NCBI GenBank assembly: GCA_040752515.1
Contig: JBFMGQ010000002.1
Coordinates: forward strand, 1 to 64,000
Source of the DNA: Tenuifilum sp040752515
GTDB lineage: Bacteria; Bacteroidota; Bacteroidia; Bacteroidales; Tenuifilaceae
DNA: 64,000 nucleotides
Direction of reading: 5' to 3'
Below are positions 55,244 to 62,758 of the stretch, piece after piece. Position numbers and translations under genes: made by a program. The notes under the pieces were generated by a model, which saw only the letters and a program-made list of their open reading frames with translations, made no database searches and had not been told where the DNA came from. The first letter of the stretch is position 1. Each line of letters starts with the position of its first letter.

Positions 55244-55251
55244 TACTTTTG
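55244..55251 (+). promoter_or_regulatory. -7 element upstream of the DUF6132 gene
   Basis: TACTTTTG fits TAnnTTTG, 24 bases before the ATG at 55276. Confidence 0.5.
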
Positions 55252-55275
55252 TAAAGTATATAAATATATAAATTA

Positions 55276-55497
55276 ATGGATATGAAATTAGTGAATAAAG
55301 CTAAAAGCCTATACAAGTGGTTTAAAGTCAAGAAAAGTATTACCTATCCGGTAGTGGGTATTCTTGTAGGAATCAGTGTTGGATATCTTTACTATTACTA
55401 CGTTGGTTGTAACAGTGGCAGTTGCCCGATAACATCTTCGCCATGGAGTAGTATGGGCATAGGTGGGTTAATGGGATGGTTACTGGTATCAAAATAA
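55276..55497 (+). CDS. DUF6132-like small membrane protein
   Basis: A 73-residue protein with two hydrophobic stretches (about 24-43 and 58-71) around a short loop with CNSGSCPITSSP (Cys45, Cys50). This arrangement matches the DUF6132 family of small Bacteroidota membrane proteins; function unknown. The cysteine pair could bind a metal or form a disulfide. It lies on the plus strand between two minus-strand serine tRNA genes and ends in a terminator shared with the second tRNA. Confidence 0.78.
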   Translation: MDMKLVNKAKSLYKWFKVKKSITYPVVGILVGISVGYLYYYYVGCNSGSCPITSSPWSSMGIGGLMGWLLVSK

Positions 55498-55526
55498 AAA
55501 ACGAAGGGAACCCCTTCGTTTTTTGT
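55495..55526. terminator. Bidirectional terminator between the DUF6132 gene and tRNA-Ser(TGA)
   Basis: ACGAAGGG pairs with CCCTTCGT over a 3-base loop, with A run before and T run after, extending the stem. Confidence 0.85.
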
Positions 55527-55528
55527 TT

Positions 55529-55618
55529 TGGCGGAGAAAGAGGGATTCGAACCCCCGGTCCGCGTAAACGGACAACGGTTTTCAAGACCGCCGCATTCGA
55601 CCACTCTGCCATTTCTCC
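55529..55618 (-). tRNA. tRNA-Ser, anticodon TGA
   Basis: Class II tRNA on the minus strand: acceptor GGAGAAA/TTTCTCC, anticodon loop CTTGAAA giving TGA, long variable arm (GTCCG/CGGAC) and T arm with GGTTCGAATCC. Discriminator G is followed by CCA, so the 3' end is encoded, unlike in the neighbouring tRNA-Ser(CGA). It reads UCA and, by wobble, other UCN codons. Confidence 0.95.
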
Positions 55619-55796
55619 GCTGCAAAAATAGTTGGTTTTTCTTTTTTGACAAAGAGCTTGTTGAAAAAATGTTGAAAAAAGTATGCTTTTACTTGCATTG
55701 TATCAAAAAAACGCTATAAATTAGCATCATATAAAGAATGTGTTTTTTAAAAACCAACAAAAATGGCTATCGGGACAAAAAAATATTTCAAAAAAC

Positions 55797-55826
55797 TTGC
55801 ATTTATTATTAAATGTAATAATTTTG
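55797..55826 (+). promoter_or_regulatory. Promoter of the HU gene
   Basis: TTG at 55797-55799 and TAATTTTG at 55819-55826 with a 19-base spacer: a near-ideal Bacteroidota promoter, as expected for a highly expressed gene. The ATG is 47 bases beyond it. Confidence 0.75.
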
Positions 55827-55873
55827 TCTTTGATAGTCAACTAACTATTTATTAACCCTAAAATTTATCAGTT

Positions 55874-56146
55874 ATGAACAAAGCTCAATTAATCGATGCA
55901 ATTGCTGCTGAAGCCAAGATCACCAAGGCTGATGCTAAGAAAGCTCTAGACGCTTTCATCAAAACTACCGGTAATGCTCTTAAAAAAGGCGACCGTGTTG
56001 CTCTAGTAGGTTTTGGTTCATTCTCAGTTGCTAAGAGAAATGCAAGAACTGGCCGTAACCCACAAACCGGAAAGCCTATCAACATTAAGGCTAAAAAGGT
56101 TGTTAAGTTCAAAGCTGGTAGCGAACTTAGCGGAAAAGTAAATTAA
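55874..56146 (+). CDS. hup: HU family DNA-binding protein
   Basis: A 90-residue nucleoid protein that bends and compacts DNA. The whole family pattern is present: MNKAQLIDAIA start, VGFGSFSVAKRNARTGRNPQTGKPI (the DNA-binding arm with its tip NPQTG), and KVVKFKAGSELSGKVN at the end. Single gene with a strong promoter and terminator. Confidence 0.97.
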   Translation: MNKAQLIDAIAAEAKITKADAKKALDAFIKTTGNALKKGDRVALVGFGSFSVAKRNARTGRNPQTGKPINIKAKKVVKFKAGSELSGKVN

Positions 56147-56162
56147 TTTTTTCCTTTTTTTC

Positions 56163-56196
56163 AAAAAGGAGAACCTTTTTTCGGTTCTCCTTTTTT
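56163..56196 (+). terminator. Terminator after the HU gene
   Basis: AAAAAGGAGAACC pairs with GGTTCTCCTTTTT over a T-rich loop; the T run continues into a -7-like element. Confidence 0.9.
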
Positions 56197-56203
56197 ATTT
56201 TTG
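56196..56203 (+). promoter_or_regulatory. -7-like element immediately before the SpoU methyltransferase gene
   Basis: TATTTTTG ends only four bases before the ATG at 56208. If used, transcription would start at or next to the start codon. Confidence 0.4.
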
Positions 56204-56207
56204 TTTC

Positions 56208-56924
56208 ATGAAGTTTAAGGTTGAAAATATCGATAAGGAACTACGGAAAAAATTGATTGATTATCTATCGCAATTCGTTTACGATAGGCGATATCAACTT
56301 TTTAATGATATCGTAAGAAATAGAACCCGTTACCTTGCCGTAGTTCTTGAGGATATCTATCAACCCCAAAATGCCAGTGCAACCCTAAGGACATGCGACT
56401 GTTTAGGAGTTCAAGACATCCATATCATAGAAAACCGGAATAGGTTTTCGGTTGATTCCGAGGTGGACATGGGGGCCTCCAAATGGCTTACACTACATAG
56501 ATATAACAACCATGAAAACAATACTTTAGAAGCCATTAATACCTTGAAAGATAAAGGCTATAGGATTGTGGCTACCACACCCCATAAAAACGATTGCACC
56601 ATCAAAGAGCTAGATTTATATAAAGGAAAGGTCGCCCTACTATTCGGCACCGAACTTACCGGTTTATCGGATTTAGCCCTAAAAAGTGCCGATGAGTTTG
56701 TTCGCATCCCAATGTTTGGGTTTACAGAGAGTTTCAACATTTCCGTATCGGTTGCCATCACATTATATGAATTAACAGGAAGGTTGAGAGATTCCAGAAT
56801 TGATTACTGGTTAACGCCCGATGAGCAGGAGGAAATTTTGCTTGATTGGTTAAGAACCTCAATCCGTAACTCAAACCTGATTGAAAAAAGATTCTTTGAT
56901 GAGCTAAAAATGATCAAGCCCTAA
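56208..56924 (+). CDS. trmH: SpoU/TrmH family RNA 2'-O-methyltransferase
   Basis: A 238-residue SPOUT (trefoil-knot) methyltransferase. The motifs are NASATLRTCDCLGVQDIHIIE (motif 1, with the conserved Asn and Arg), ALLFGTELTGLSD (motif 2) and FNISVSVAITLYEL (motif 3). Length and the C-terminal helical tail fit TrmH, which methylates G18 of tRNA; another rRNA or tRNA target is possible. The start lies directly after the HU terminator. Confidence 0.88.
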   Translation: MKFKVENIDKELRKKLIDYLSQFVYDRRYQLFNDIVRNRTRYLAVVLEDIYQPQNASATLRTCDCLGVQDIHIIENRNRFSVDSEVDMGASKWLTLHRYNNHENNTLEAINTLKDKGYRIVATTPHKNDCTIKELDLYKGKVALLFGTELTGLSDLALKSADEFVRIPMFGFTESFNISVSVAITLYELTGRLRDSRIDYWLTPDEQEEILLDWLRTSIRNSNLIEKRFFDELKMIKP

Positions 56925-56979
56925 TTTTTTCAATCATTTTTTGTAAATTCGTAAAAATTTCACTGAAAAACTACTGGGT

Positions 56980-57693
56980 ATGAACTGTATACTTGTTGAC
57001 GACGATGAGATGTCGAGAAGATTAATTGAAGATTACGCTTCGAGAGTCGACTTTATTAGATTGATTCGTTCTTTTTCCAATCCTGTTGAAGCGTTAAGTT
57101 TCCTCCAAGATTCATCGGATGAGGTTAATCTAATCTTTCTTGATATCGAAATGCCCGAAATGTCGGGTATCGATTTTTTGGAAGCAAGTTTAGCTAAAGC
57201 CCAGGTTGTAATAATATCCTCAAAAGAAAAGTATGCCCTAAAGGCATTTGATTACAGTGTAACCGATTACCTTTTAAAACCATTCACTTTTCCCCGTTTC
57301 TTTAAAGCTGTTTCCAGAGCTTATGAGCGTTACAACCTTTTGCGTTCACCATTCGACGACGATCGTGAAATCTTTATCAAGAAAAATAATTCACTGGTAA
57401 GGGTTAGGTATGGCGATATCCTTTGGATTGAGGCTATGGAGAACTACGTAATCATTGTAACTACTCATGAGCGGTTCACCATACACCTTACAATGAAATC
57501 AATTGAGAATCAATTGCCTAGCGTTCGGTTTAAGCGGGTGCATCGGTCGTTCATTGTTAATGTAGGAAAAATTGAAACCATTGAGGATAATGTTATTTCC
57601 ATTCGTAGTAACGATGGCCGTAAAACTATACCGGTAGGTAAATCGTATCGTGAGGCGTTAATCAATGAACTAAATCTAATTGCAAATAAGTAG
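56980..57693 (+). CDS. LytTR-family response regulator
   Basis: A 237-residue transcription regulator. The receiver (1-120) is intact: acidic pocket VDDDEMS, phospho-Asp55 in IFLDIEMPEMSG, Ser in VVIISSKEK and Lys in YLLKPF. The LytTR DNA-binding domain (about 130-235) contains DILWIEAMENYVIIVTTHERF and RVHRSFIVN. No sensor kinase (LytS type) is adjacent. It is followed after 6 bp by an aminotransferase gene. Confidence 0.93.
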   Translation: MNCILVDDDEMSRRLIEDYASRVDFIRLIRSFSNPVEALSFLQDSSDEVNLIFLDIEMPEMSGIDFLEASLAKAQVVIISSKEKYALKAFDYSVTDYLLKPFTFPRFFKAVSRAYERYNLLRSPFDDDREIFIKKNNSLVRVRYGDILWIEAMENYVIIVTTHERFTIHLTMKSIENQLPSVRFKRVHRSFIVNVGKIETIEDNVISIRSNDGRKTIPVGKSYREALINELNLIANK

Positions 57694-57699
57694 GACGAA

Positions 57700-58890
57700 A
57701 TGAATGTGTTGAGGCAGCTCTTCCTGGAGCATTTAGCCCAAACATCGCAATCGCCCCTAATGCTTGAGATAAGTAGAGCTGAAGGGGTTTTTCTATTTGG
57801 GCCAAACGGGGAGAAGTATTTCGATTTGATTTCTGGGATTTCCGTTAGCAACTTGGGGCACGGAAACCCCATGGTGGTTAAGGCTGTCCAGAACCAGGCA
57901 GCCGATTTCATGCACCTTATGGTGTACGGGGAGTATATACAAAAACCTCAGGTTGAACTTGTATCCAGCCTTGTTAAGTTTTTACCTGAAAGTTTGAATT
58001 CGGTGTACCTTGTTAATTCCGGTAGCGAGGCGGTTGAGGGTGCCTTGAAATTGGCAAAACGCTATACGGGCAGGAGTGAGATTGTGGCTTTTAAAAACGC
58101 CTATCATGGCAGTACCCATGGGGCTTTAAGCGTAATGGGATGCGAGGAGCAAAAGCGCAACTACCGCCCACTACTCCCTGATGTGCGATTTTTAAACTTT
58201 AACAGCATTGCCGATTTAGATCAAATAACCGAACGGACTGCTTGCGTGATTATTGAGCCCATCCAGGGCGAAGGAGGCATCCGCATCCCCGATACCAATT
58301 ACATTCGCAGGTTACGTGAACGATGCAGCTATACCCGAACTTTGCTAATTTTTGATGAAATTCAAACTGGTATGGGCCGAACAGGAAAGATGTTTGCCTT
58401 TGAGAGGTTTGGGGCTGTTCCTGACATCTTGCTACTGGCTAAAGCATTTGGGGGAGGTATGCCATTGGGCGCTTTTGTGGCTCCAAAAGAGATTATGAAA
58501 ACATTGACACACAATCCTATACTCGGGCATATTACCACTTTTGGTGGACATCCTGTATCGTGTGCGGCTGCTCTGGCTTCGCTCAATTTTTTGAGACAGT
58601 CAAAAATAGTTGAACAGGTTGATGCAAAAGGAGAAATCATTGCAGGGGCTTTAGTGCGGCATCCACAGGTTGTTGAGGTTCGCAGGGTAGGGCTCATGAT
58701 GGCTGTTGAACTGGGTTCGTTCAATAAGGTGCAGGCTTTAATCAGGTATGGGCTTGAGCATGGTTTCATTTTGGACTGGTTTTTGTTCTGCAACACAGCC
58801 GTTCGTATAGCACCACCCCTTACTATTACTGAGGATGAGTGTCGAACCGTTGCAAAACTCATTGTTGAAGGTTTAAATGCAATTCAATAA
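57700..58890 (+). CDS. Class III PLP-dependent aminotransferase (acetylornithine/ornithine type)
   Basis: A 396-residue fold-type I enzyme. Marks are NSGSEAVEGALKLAKRYTGR (phosphate site), AYHGSTHGALSVMG, EPIQGEGGIRIP, LIFDEIQTGMGRTGKMFAFE and the PLP lysine Lys248 in LAKAFGGGMPLGAF. The group includes acetylornithine, ornithine and 4-aminobutyrate aminotransferases; the sequence alone does not fix the substrate and no arginine-synthesis gene is nearby. It lies 6 bp after the LytTR gene and 11 bp before a secreted-protein gene, so it is likely cotranscribed. Confidence 0.9.
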   Translation: MNVLRQLFLEHLAQTSQSPLMLEISRAEGVFLFGPNGEKYFDLISGISVSNLGHGNPMVVKAVQNQAADFMHLMVYGEYIQKPQVELVSSLVKFLPESLNSVYLVNSGSEAVEGALKLAKRYTGRSEIVAFKNAYHGSTHGALSVMGCEEQKRNYRPLLPDVRFLNFNSIADLDQITERTACVIIEPIQGEGGIRIPDTNYIRRLRERCSYTRTLLIFDEIQTGMGRTGKMFAFERFGAVPDILLLAKAFGGGMPLGAFVAPKEIMKTLTHNPILGHITTFGGHPVSCAAALASLNFLRQSKIVEQVDAKGEIIAGALVRHPQVVEVRRVGLMMAVELGSFNKVQALIRYGLEHGFILDWFLFCNTAVRIAPPLTITEDECRTVAKLIVEGLNAIQ

Positions 58891-58901
58891 AAATTAAAGC
58901 C

Positions 58902-59819
58902 ATGCGTAGGGTGTGCTTAATTTTCGGGTTATTTTTTTTATTGACTTCGGCTTTTGCACAGGATTTATTGAATCTTACTAGGGCCGAGGATAGCTTAAAG
59001 GCCGTTTTTAGGAACATTGCTATAGAAACATCATACTCCCGACGCGATTCCTTGAATACTGTTTTTTACAAAATGCTAAAAGCTGCCCTTGCGGTTCAAA
59101 GCTCATACAGCTATCCTTTTGACTCAATCCGTATTGGAAAGCTAAAGTCCCCCGATGAAAGGTTTCGGGTTTTCACATGGAATATTCCCCAACCTGGAGG
59201 CTATCAACAATATTTTGGCTTAATGCAGGTTAAAAACCCCGATGGCACCTTCAAGCTGATTGAGCTGAGCGACTCACGTAAACGCATTGCCGATGCTAAA
59301 AACGAAAAGTTAACTGCCGACCGTTGGATGGCTGCACTTTACTATCAAGTAGCTCGGTTTAAAACAGGTGCCGGGAATACATACATACTGTTGGGATACG
59401 ATTTCAACAATCTATTTACATCCAAAAAGATAATTGAGGTTCTTACCTTTGATAACTTGGGGAATCCAACCTTTGGTTACCCTGTTTTCAATGTTGATGG
59501 GAAGTACAGGCTATCACGAATTGTTTTTGAGTTTAATGCCCGGGTAAGCATGGTACTTAGGTATAACGAAGATAGCAAGACCATTGTTTTCGATCATCTA
59601 TCACCTTCAAGCCCTGAGTTTGCTGGCGATTTTCAGTATTATGGTCCCGATGGCTCGTTCGATGGTTTTAAGCTTGAGGGTTCAGAGTGGGTGTATGTAA
59701 GAGATTTGGATATGCGAAATCCACGCCGATCCCGCCCTAAGCCCGTAAATGCACCAGTTGATATTAAGGAGCCGGGATTCCTTTATAGGCCCAATGGTAA
59801 TAGTTCAACCAGAAAGTGA
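58902..59819 (+). CDS. Secreted protein of unknown function
   Basis: A 305-residue protein with a signal peptide (about 1-20, ending SAFAQ). The mature part has an N-terminal helical region, then beta-rich segments (RFRVFTWNIPQPGGYQQYFGLMQVKN, GNTYILLGYDFNNLF, YRLSRIVFEFNARVSMVLRY) and a Pro/Arg-rich tail. The pattern is familiar from Bacteroidota genomes but no function is known to me. It follows the class III aminotransferase by 11 bp and precedes the DPP III lipoprotein gene by 65 bp. Confidence 0.78.
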   Translation: MRRVCLIFGLFFLLTSAFAQDLLNLTRAEDSLKAVFRNIAIETSYSRRDSLNTVFYKMLKAALAVQSSYSYPFDSIRIGKLKSPDERFRVFTWNIPQPGGYQQYFGLMQVKNPDGTFKLIELSDSRKRIADAKNEKLTADRWMAALYYQVARFKTGAGNTYILLGYDFNNLFTSKKIIEVLTFDNLGNPTFGYPVFNVDGKYRLSRIVFEFNARVSMVLRYNEDSKTIVFDHLSPSSPEFAGDFQYYGPDGSFDGFKLEGSEWVYVRDLDMRNPRRSRPKPVNAPVDIKEPGFLYRPNGNSSTRK

Positions 59820-59884
59820 TTACGGGAATTTTTTCACAAACTCAATAAATACTAAGGTGTCTTTACAAACTAATTGTTAAATAA

Positions 59885-61918
59885 ATGAAAAGGCTGATGA
59901 CTTTAATTTGCTTTGCAACTGCCGGTTTTGCTGTAACCGGTTGCGATTCAGGGAAACAAAAGGATGATTTTAAGTGGCAAATCGATCAGTTTGCCGACAT
60001 CCGAATTATGCGATACCAAATCCCTGAGTTTGAAAAACTAACCCCACAACAGCGCGTGCTGGTTTTCTACCTGAGTGAGGCCGCCAAATGCGGACGCGAT
60101 ATTATTTGGGATCAGAATTACAAGCACAACCTTGCAGTGAGAAGTATTCTGGAGGCTATATATAGTGGTTACCCTGGTGAGCGTTCGGGTGAGCAGTGGG
60201 ATCAGTTTATGGTTTACCTCAAACGTGTATGGTTCTCAAACGGAATACATCACCATTACTCAAACGATAAAATTTTACCCGGTTTTAATACGGAGTATTT
60301 TACCCAGCTCATCAACCAAACACCCGATTCACTTTTCCCAAGAGAGTTGGGCGGAAAGATTCAAATTATTGAAAAGTATCTGCCAATCATTTTCGATCCG
60401 AATGTTGCCCCTAAGAGGGTTAGCCAGGAGCCTGGGATCGATATGGTTGCCCAGTCGGCTTGCAACTACTACGAGGGGGTAACCCAGGCTGAAGCCGAAA
60501 AATTCTATGCCATTATGGCAAACCCTGCCGATTCAACCCCTATCTCTTACGGGCTAAATTCAAAGCTGGTTAAGGAAAATGGAAAAATTTTTGAAAAGGT
60601 TTGGTATATCGATGGCATGTATGGTAAGGCCATTGAACGGATTGTTTACTGGCTCCAAAAAGCAGCATCAGTTGCAGAGAACGATTACCAACGCCAGGTG
60701 ATCGAGAAACTGATAGAATACTATAAAACCGGTGACCTGAAAAAATTTGATGAGTATAACATACTATGGGTTAACGATTTACAATCGAGGGTTGATTTTG
60801 TAAATGGCTTCATTGAGAACTATGGCGATCCGCTGGGTTACAAGGCAAGCTGGGAGGCTGTTGTTAACTTCCGTAATGAAGAGGCAACCCGTCGCACCCA
60901 AACCATTAGCGAAAATGCCCAGTGGTTCGAGGATCATTCCCCTATTGATGATAGGTTCAAGAAGAAGGAGGTAAAGGGCGTTACCGCAAAGGTTATTACC
61001 GTAGCGCAGCTTGGTGGCGATTGCTATCCTTCTACACCAATTGGCATCAACCTGCCTAATGCCGATTGGATTCGTAAGGTACACGGCTCAAAATCGGTTA
61101 CCATGGATAATATCACCTATGCTTACGACCAGGCAGCAATGGGGAATGGATTTCTTGAGGAGTTTGCTTGGTCCGACGAGGAAATTGAACTGAACAAAAA
61201 GTATGGATACCTGGCGAGTAGCCTTCATACCGACTTGCACGAGTGTCTTGGCCATGGTTCGGGCCAGCTGGCCGAAGGGGTTAAGGGCGATGAGCTTAAG
61301 AATTACGGTTCACCCCTGGAGGAAGCACGCGCCGACCTGTTTGCCCTTTACTACATTATGGATCCCAAAATGGTTGAGCTCGGATTAATGCCAAGCCTTG
61401 ATGTGGCAAAGGTGGAATACTCAAATTACATCCGAAATGGCCTTATGACTCAACTTACCCGTGTGGAGTTAGGTAAAAACATTGAGCAGGCTCACATGCG
61501 CAACCGCCAGCTTATTTCAAAATGGTGCTTTGAGCATGGTAAGACCGATAATGTAATAGAACTAAAGGAACGTGATGGAAAGGTTTACTTTGTGGTAAAT
61601 GATTACCAGAAGCTACGTCAGCTTTTTGGACAACTGCTGAAAGAAATTCAGCGTATTAAATCCACTGGCGATTTTGAGGCTGGTAAAGCAATGGTTGAAA
61701 CCTATGCGGTTAAAGTAGACTACGATTTGCACAAGCAAGTTCTTGAGCGGTTTGCTAAGCTTAATATAGCACCCTATGGCGGCTTTATTAACCCCAAAAT
61801 AGTTCCGGTTACCAGTGGCGATAGTATAGTTGATGCTAAAGTGGAATACCCCGATAACTACGTTGAACAAATGATGGAATATTCAAAGGAGTATTCATAC
61901 CTGCCATTATATAACTAA
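59885..61918 (+). CDS. Dipeptidyl-peptidase III (M49) lipoprotein
   Basis: Zinc peptidase that removes dipeptides from short peptides. The 677-residue protein has a lipoprotein signal (VTGC, lipidated Cys20) so is membrane-anchored outside the cytoplasm, unlike most DPP III. The zinc motif is HECLGH (452-457), the short form HExxGH seen in many bacterial members rather than HELLGH with an extra residue, and the third ligand lies in EEARAD (479-484). Bacteroidota homologues are often misnamed dihydrofolate reductase. It ends at a strong terminator. Confidence 0.9.
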   Translation: MKRLMTLICFATAGFAVTGCDSGKQKDDFKWQIDQFADIRIMRYQIPEFEKLTPQQRVLVFYLSEAAKCGRDIIWDQNYKHNLAVRSILEAIYSGYPGERSGEQWDQFMVYLKRVWFSNGIHHHYSNDKILPGFNTEYFTQLINQTPDSLFPRELGGKIQIIEKYLPIIFDPNVAPKRVSQEPGIDMVAQSACNYYEGVTQAEAEKFYAIMANPADSTPISYGLNSKLVKENGKIFEKVWYIDGMYGKAIERIVYWLQKAASVAENDYQRQVIEKLIEYYKTGDLKKFDEYNILWVNDLQSRVDFVNGFIENYGDPLGYKASWEAVVNFRNEEATRRTQTISENAQWFEDHSPIDDRFKKKEVKGVTAKVITVAQLGGDCYPSTPIGINLPNADWIRKVHGSKSVTMDNITYAYDQAAMGNGFLEEFAWSDEEIELNKKYGYLASSLHTDLHECLGHGSGQLAEGVKGDELKNYGSPLEEARADLFALYYIMDPKMVELGLMPSLDVAKVEYSNYIRNGLMTQLTRVELGKNIEQAHMRNRQLISKWCFEHGKTDNVIELKERDGKVYFVVNDYQKLRQLFGQLLKEIQRIKSTGDFEAGKAMVETYAVKVDYDLHKQVLERFAKLNIAPYGGFINPKIVPVTSGDSIVDAKVEYPDNYVEQMMEYSKEYSYLPLYN

Positions 61919-61928
61919 TCTATTAAGA

Positions 61929-61957
61929 TAAAAGCCGGGGTAATCCGGCTTTTTTTT
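61929..61957 (+). terminator. Terminator after the DPP III gene
   Basis: AAAAGCCGG pairs with CCGGCTTTT over a 6-base loop and is followed by a T run. Confidence 0.88.
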
Positions 61958-61983
61958 AATCATTTTCGAATTTATTATTTTTT

Positions 61984-61991
61984 TACTTTTG
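61984..61991 (+). promoter_or_regulatory. -7 element upstream of the pseudo-receiver gene
   Basis: TACTTTTG fits TAnnTTTG and lies 49 bases before the ATG at 62041. Confidence 0.45.
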
Positions 61992-62040
61992 TATATTGAT
62001 GGTAGTATTTTAATAATCCCGTAGTCAACATTTGGAATGC

Positions 62041-62565
62041 ATGGACACTATTGAAAAAATCAGAAGCAGAATAGCAATTTACATTGTTGACTACAGTATT
62101 GAGTGGTCCGATACTCTCTATAAAGGGATTGAATGTACTGAACCAATTTTTATCAAAAAATTCTCTAATGGTGAGGACTTCATCAATTTTATAAGATCAA
62201 CAAGACTTAGCAAACGAATTACCCATGTGGCCCTTATTGGCTACACGTTTTACGACGAAAAGAATCAAACCCTGATGAATGGTATTGAGATTCTGGAATC
62301 ACTAAAAAAAGTAAAACCATTTGTAAATGCCATTATGCTTGCCAATGACGATGAACAGGAGTATGGCGGCTATGTAAAGAAACTTGGCGCTGTTGCTGTA
62401 ATAAACAAGGATGAAAGCGCCTTGATGAGAATAAATAACCATATTTCGATGCTTTACAGCAAACAGGCTCTTGCACAACGTAAAAAAGATTTTGAAACTT
62501 CCCTTTATATCTGTATTGTAACACTTCTGATTATGGTTTCATACCTGCTCATCAGCAACTTTTAA
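62041..62565 (+). CDS. Receiver-like domain without phospho-acceptor, anchored by a C-terminal membrane helix
   Basis: A 174-residue protein. Residues 9-138 follow the CheY-like alternation of strands and helices: RIAIYIVDYS (strand 1), THVALIGYTF (strand 3), MNGIEILESLKK, NAIMLANDDEQE (strand 4) and GAVAVINKDES (strand 5). The acceptor Asp is replaced by Gly67 and the Thr/Ser switch residue by Ala101, while Lys123 is kept. One hydrophobic helix (about 154-172) ends the protein, so the domain faces the cytoplasm as a tail-anchored protein. No partner gene is adjacent. The domain call is from pattern only. Confidence 0.65.
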   Translation: MDTIEKIRSRIAIYIVDYSIEWSDTLYKGIECTEPIFIKKFSNGEDFINFIRSTRLSKRITHVALIGYTFYDEKNQTLMNGIEILESLKKVKPFVNAIMLANDDEQEYGGYVKKLGAVAVINKDESALMRINNHISMLYSKQALAQRKKDFETSLYICIVTLLIMVSYLLISNF

Positions 62566-62591
62566 TCTGACAAAATTTCACTCGCTTGCCT

Positions 62592-62613
62592 AATTGACAT
62601 TCACTTGTCAATT
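62592..62613. repeat. Inverted repeat upstream of htpG
   Basis: AATTGACA and TGTCAATT separated by TTCACT, a perfect 8-base inverted repeat 146 bases before the htpG ATG. It lacks a T run and is unlike CIRCE. It could be an operator or simply a weak terminator of the preceding gene. Confidence 0.4.
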
Positions 62614-62758
62614 CTTATACATTTATAATAAATTGTAATTCAGTTATATAGTAAAATGCTTTATATACATATACACCAATTTACTTATTGGCACTGGAAT
62701 TGATTCGTAGGGAGCGATTAGTATAAGAGATATGTTTAACCAAAAATATTGATGTGCA

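Noticed and set aside
62592..62613. CIRCE (HrcA-binding) element upstream of htpG
   Set aside because: The sequence does not match TTAGCACTC-N9-GAGTGCTAA; only a generic inverted repeat is present.
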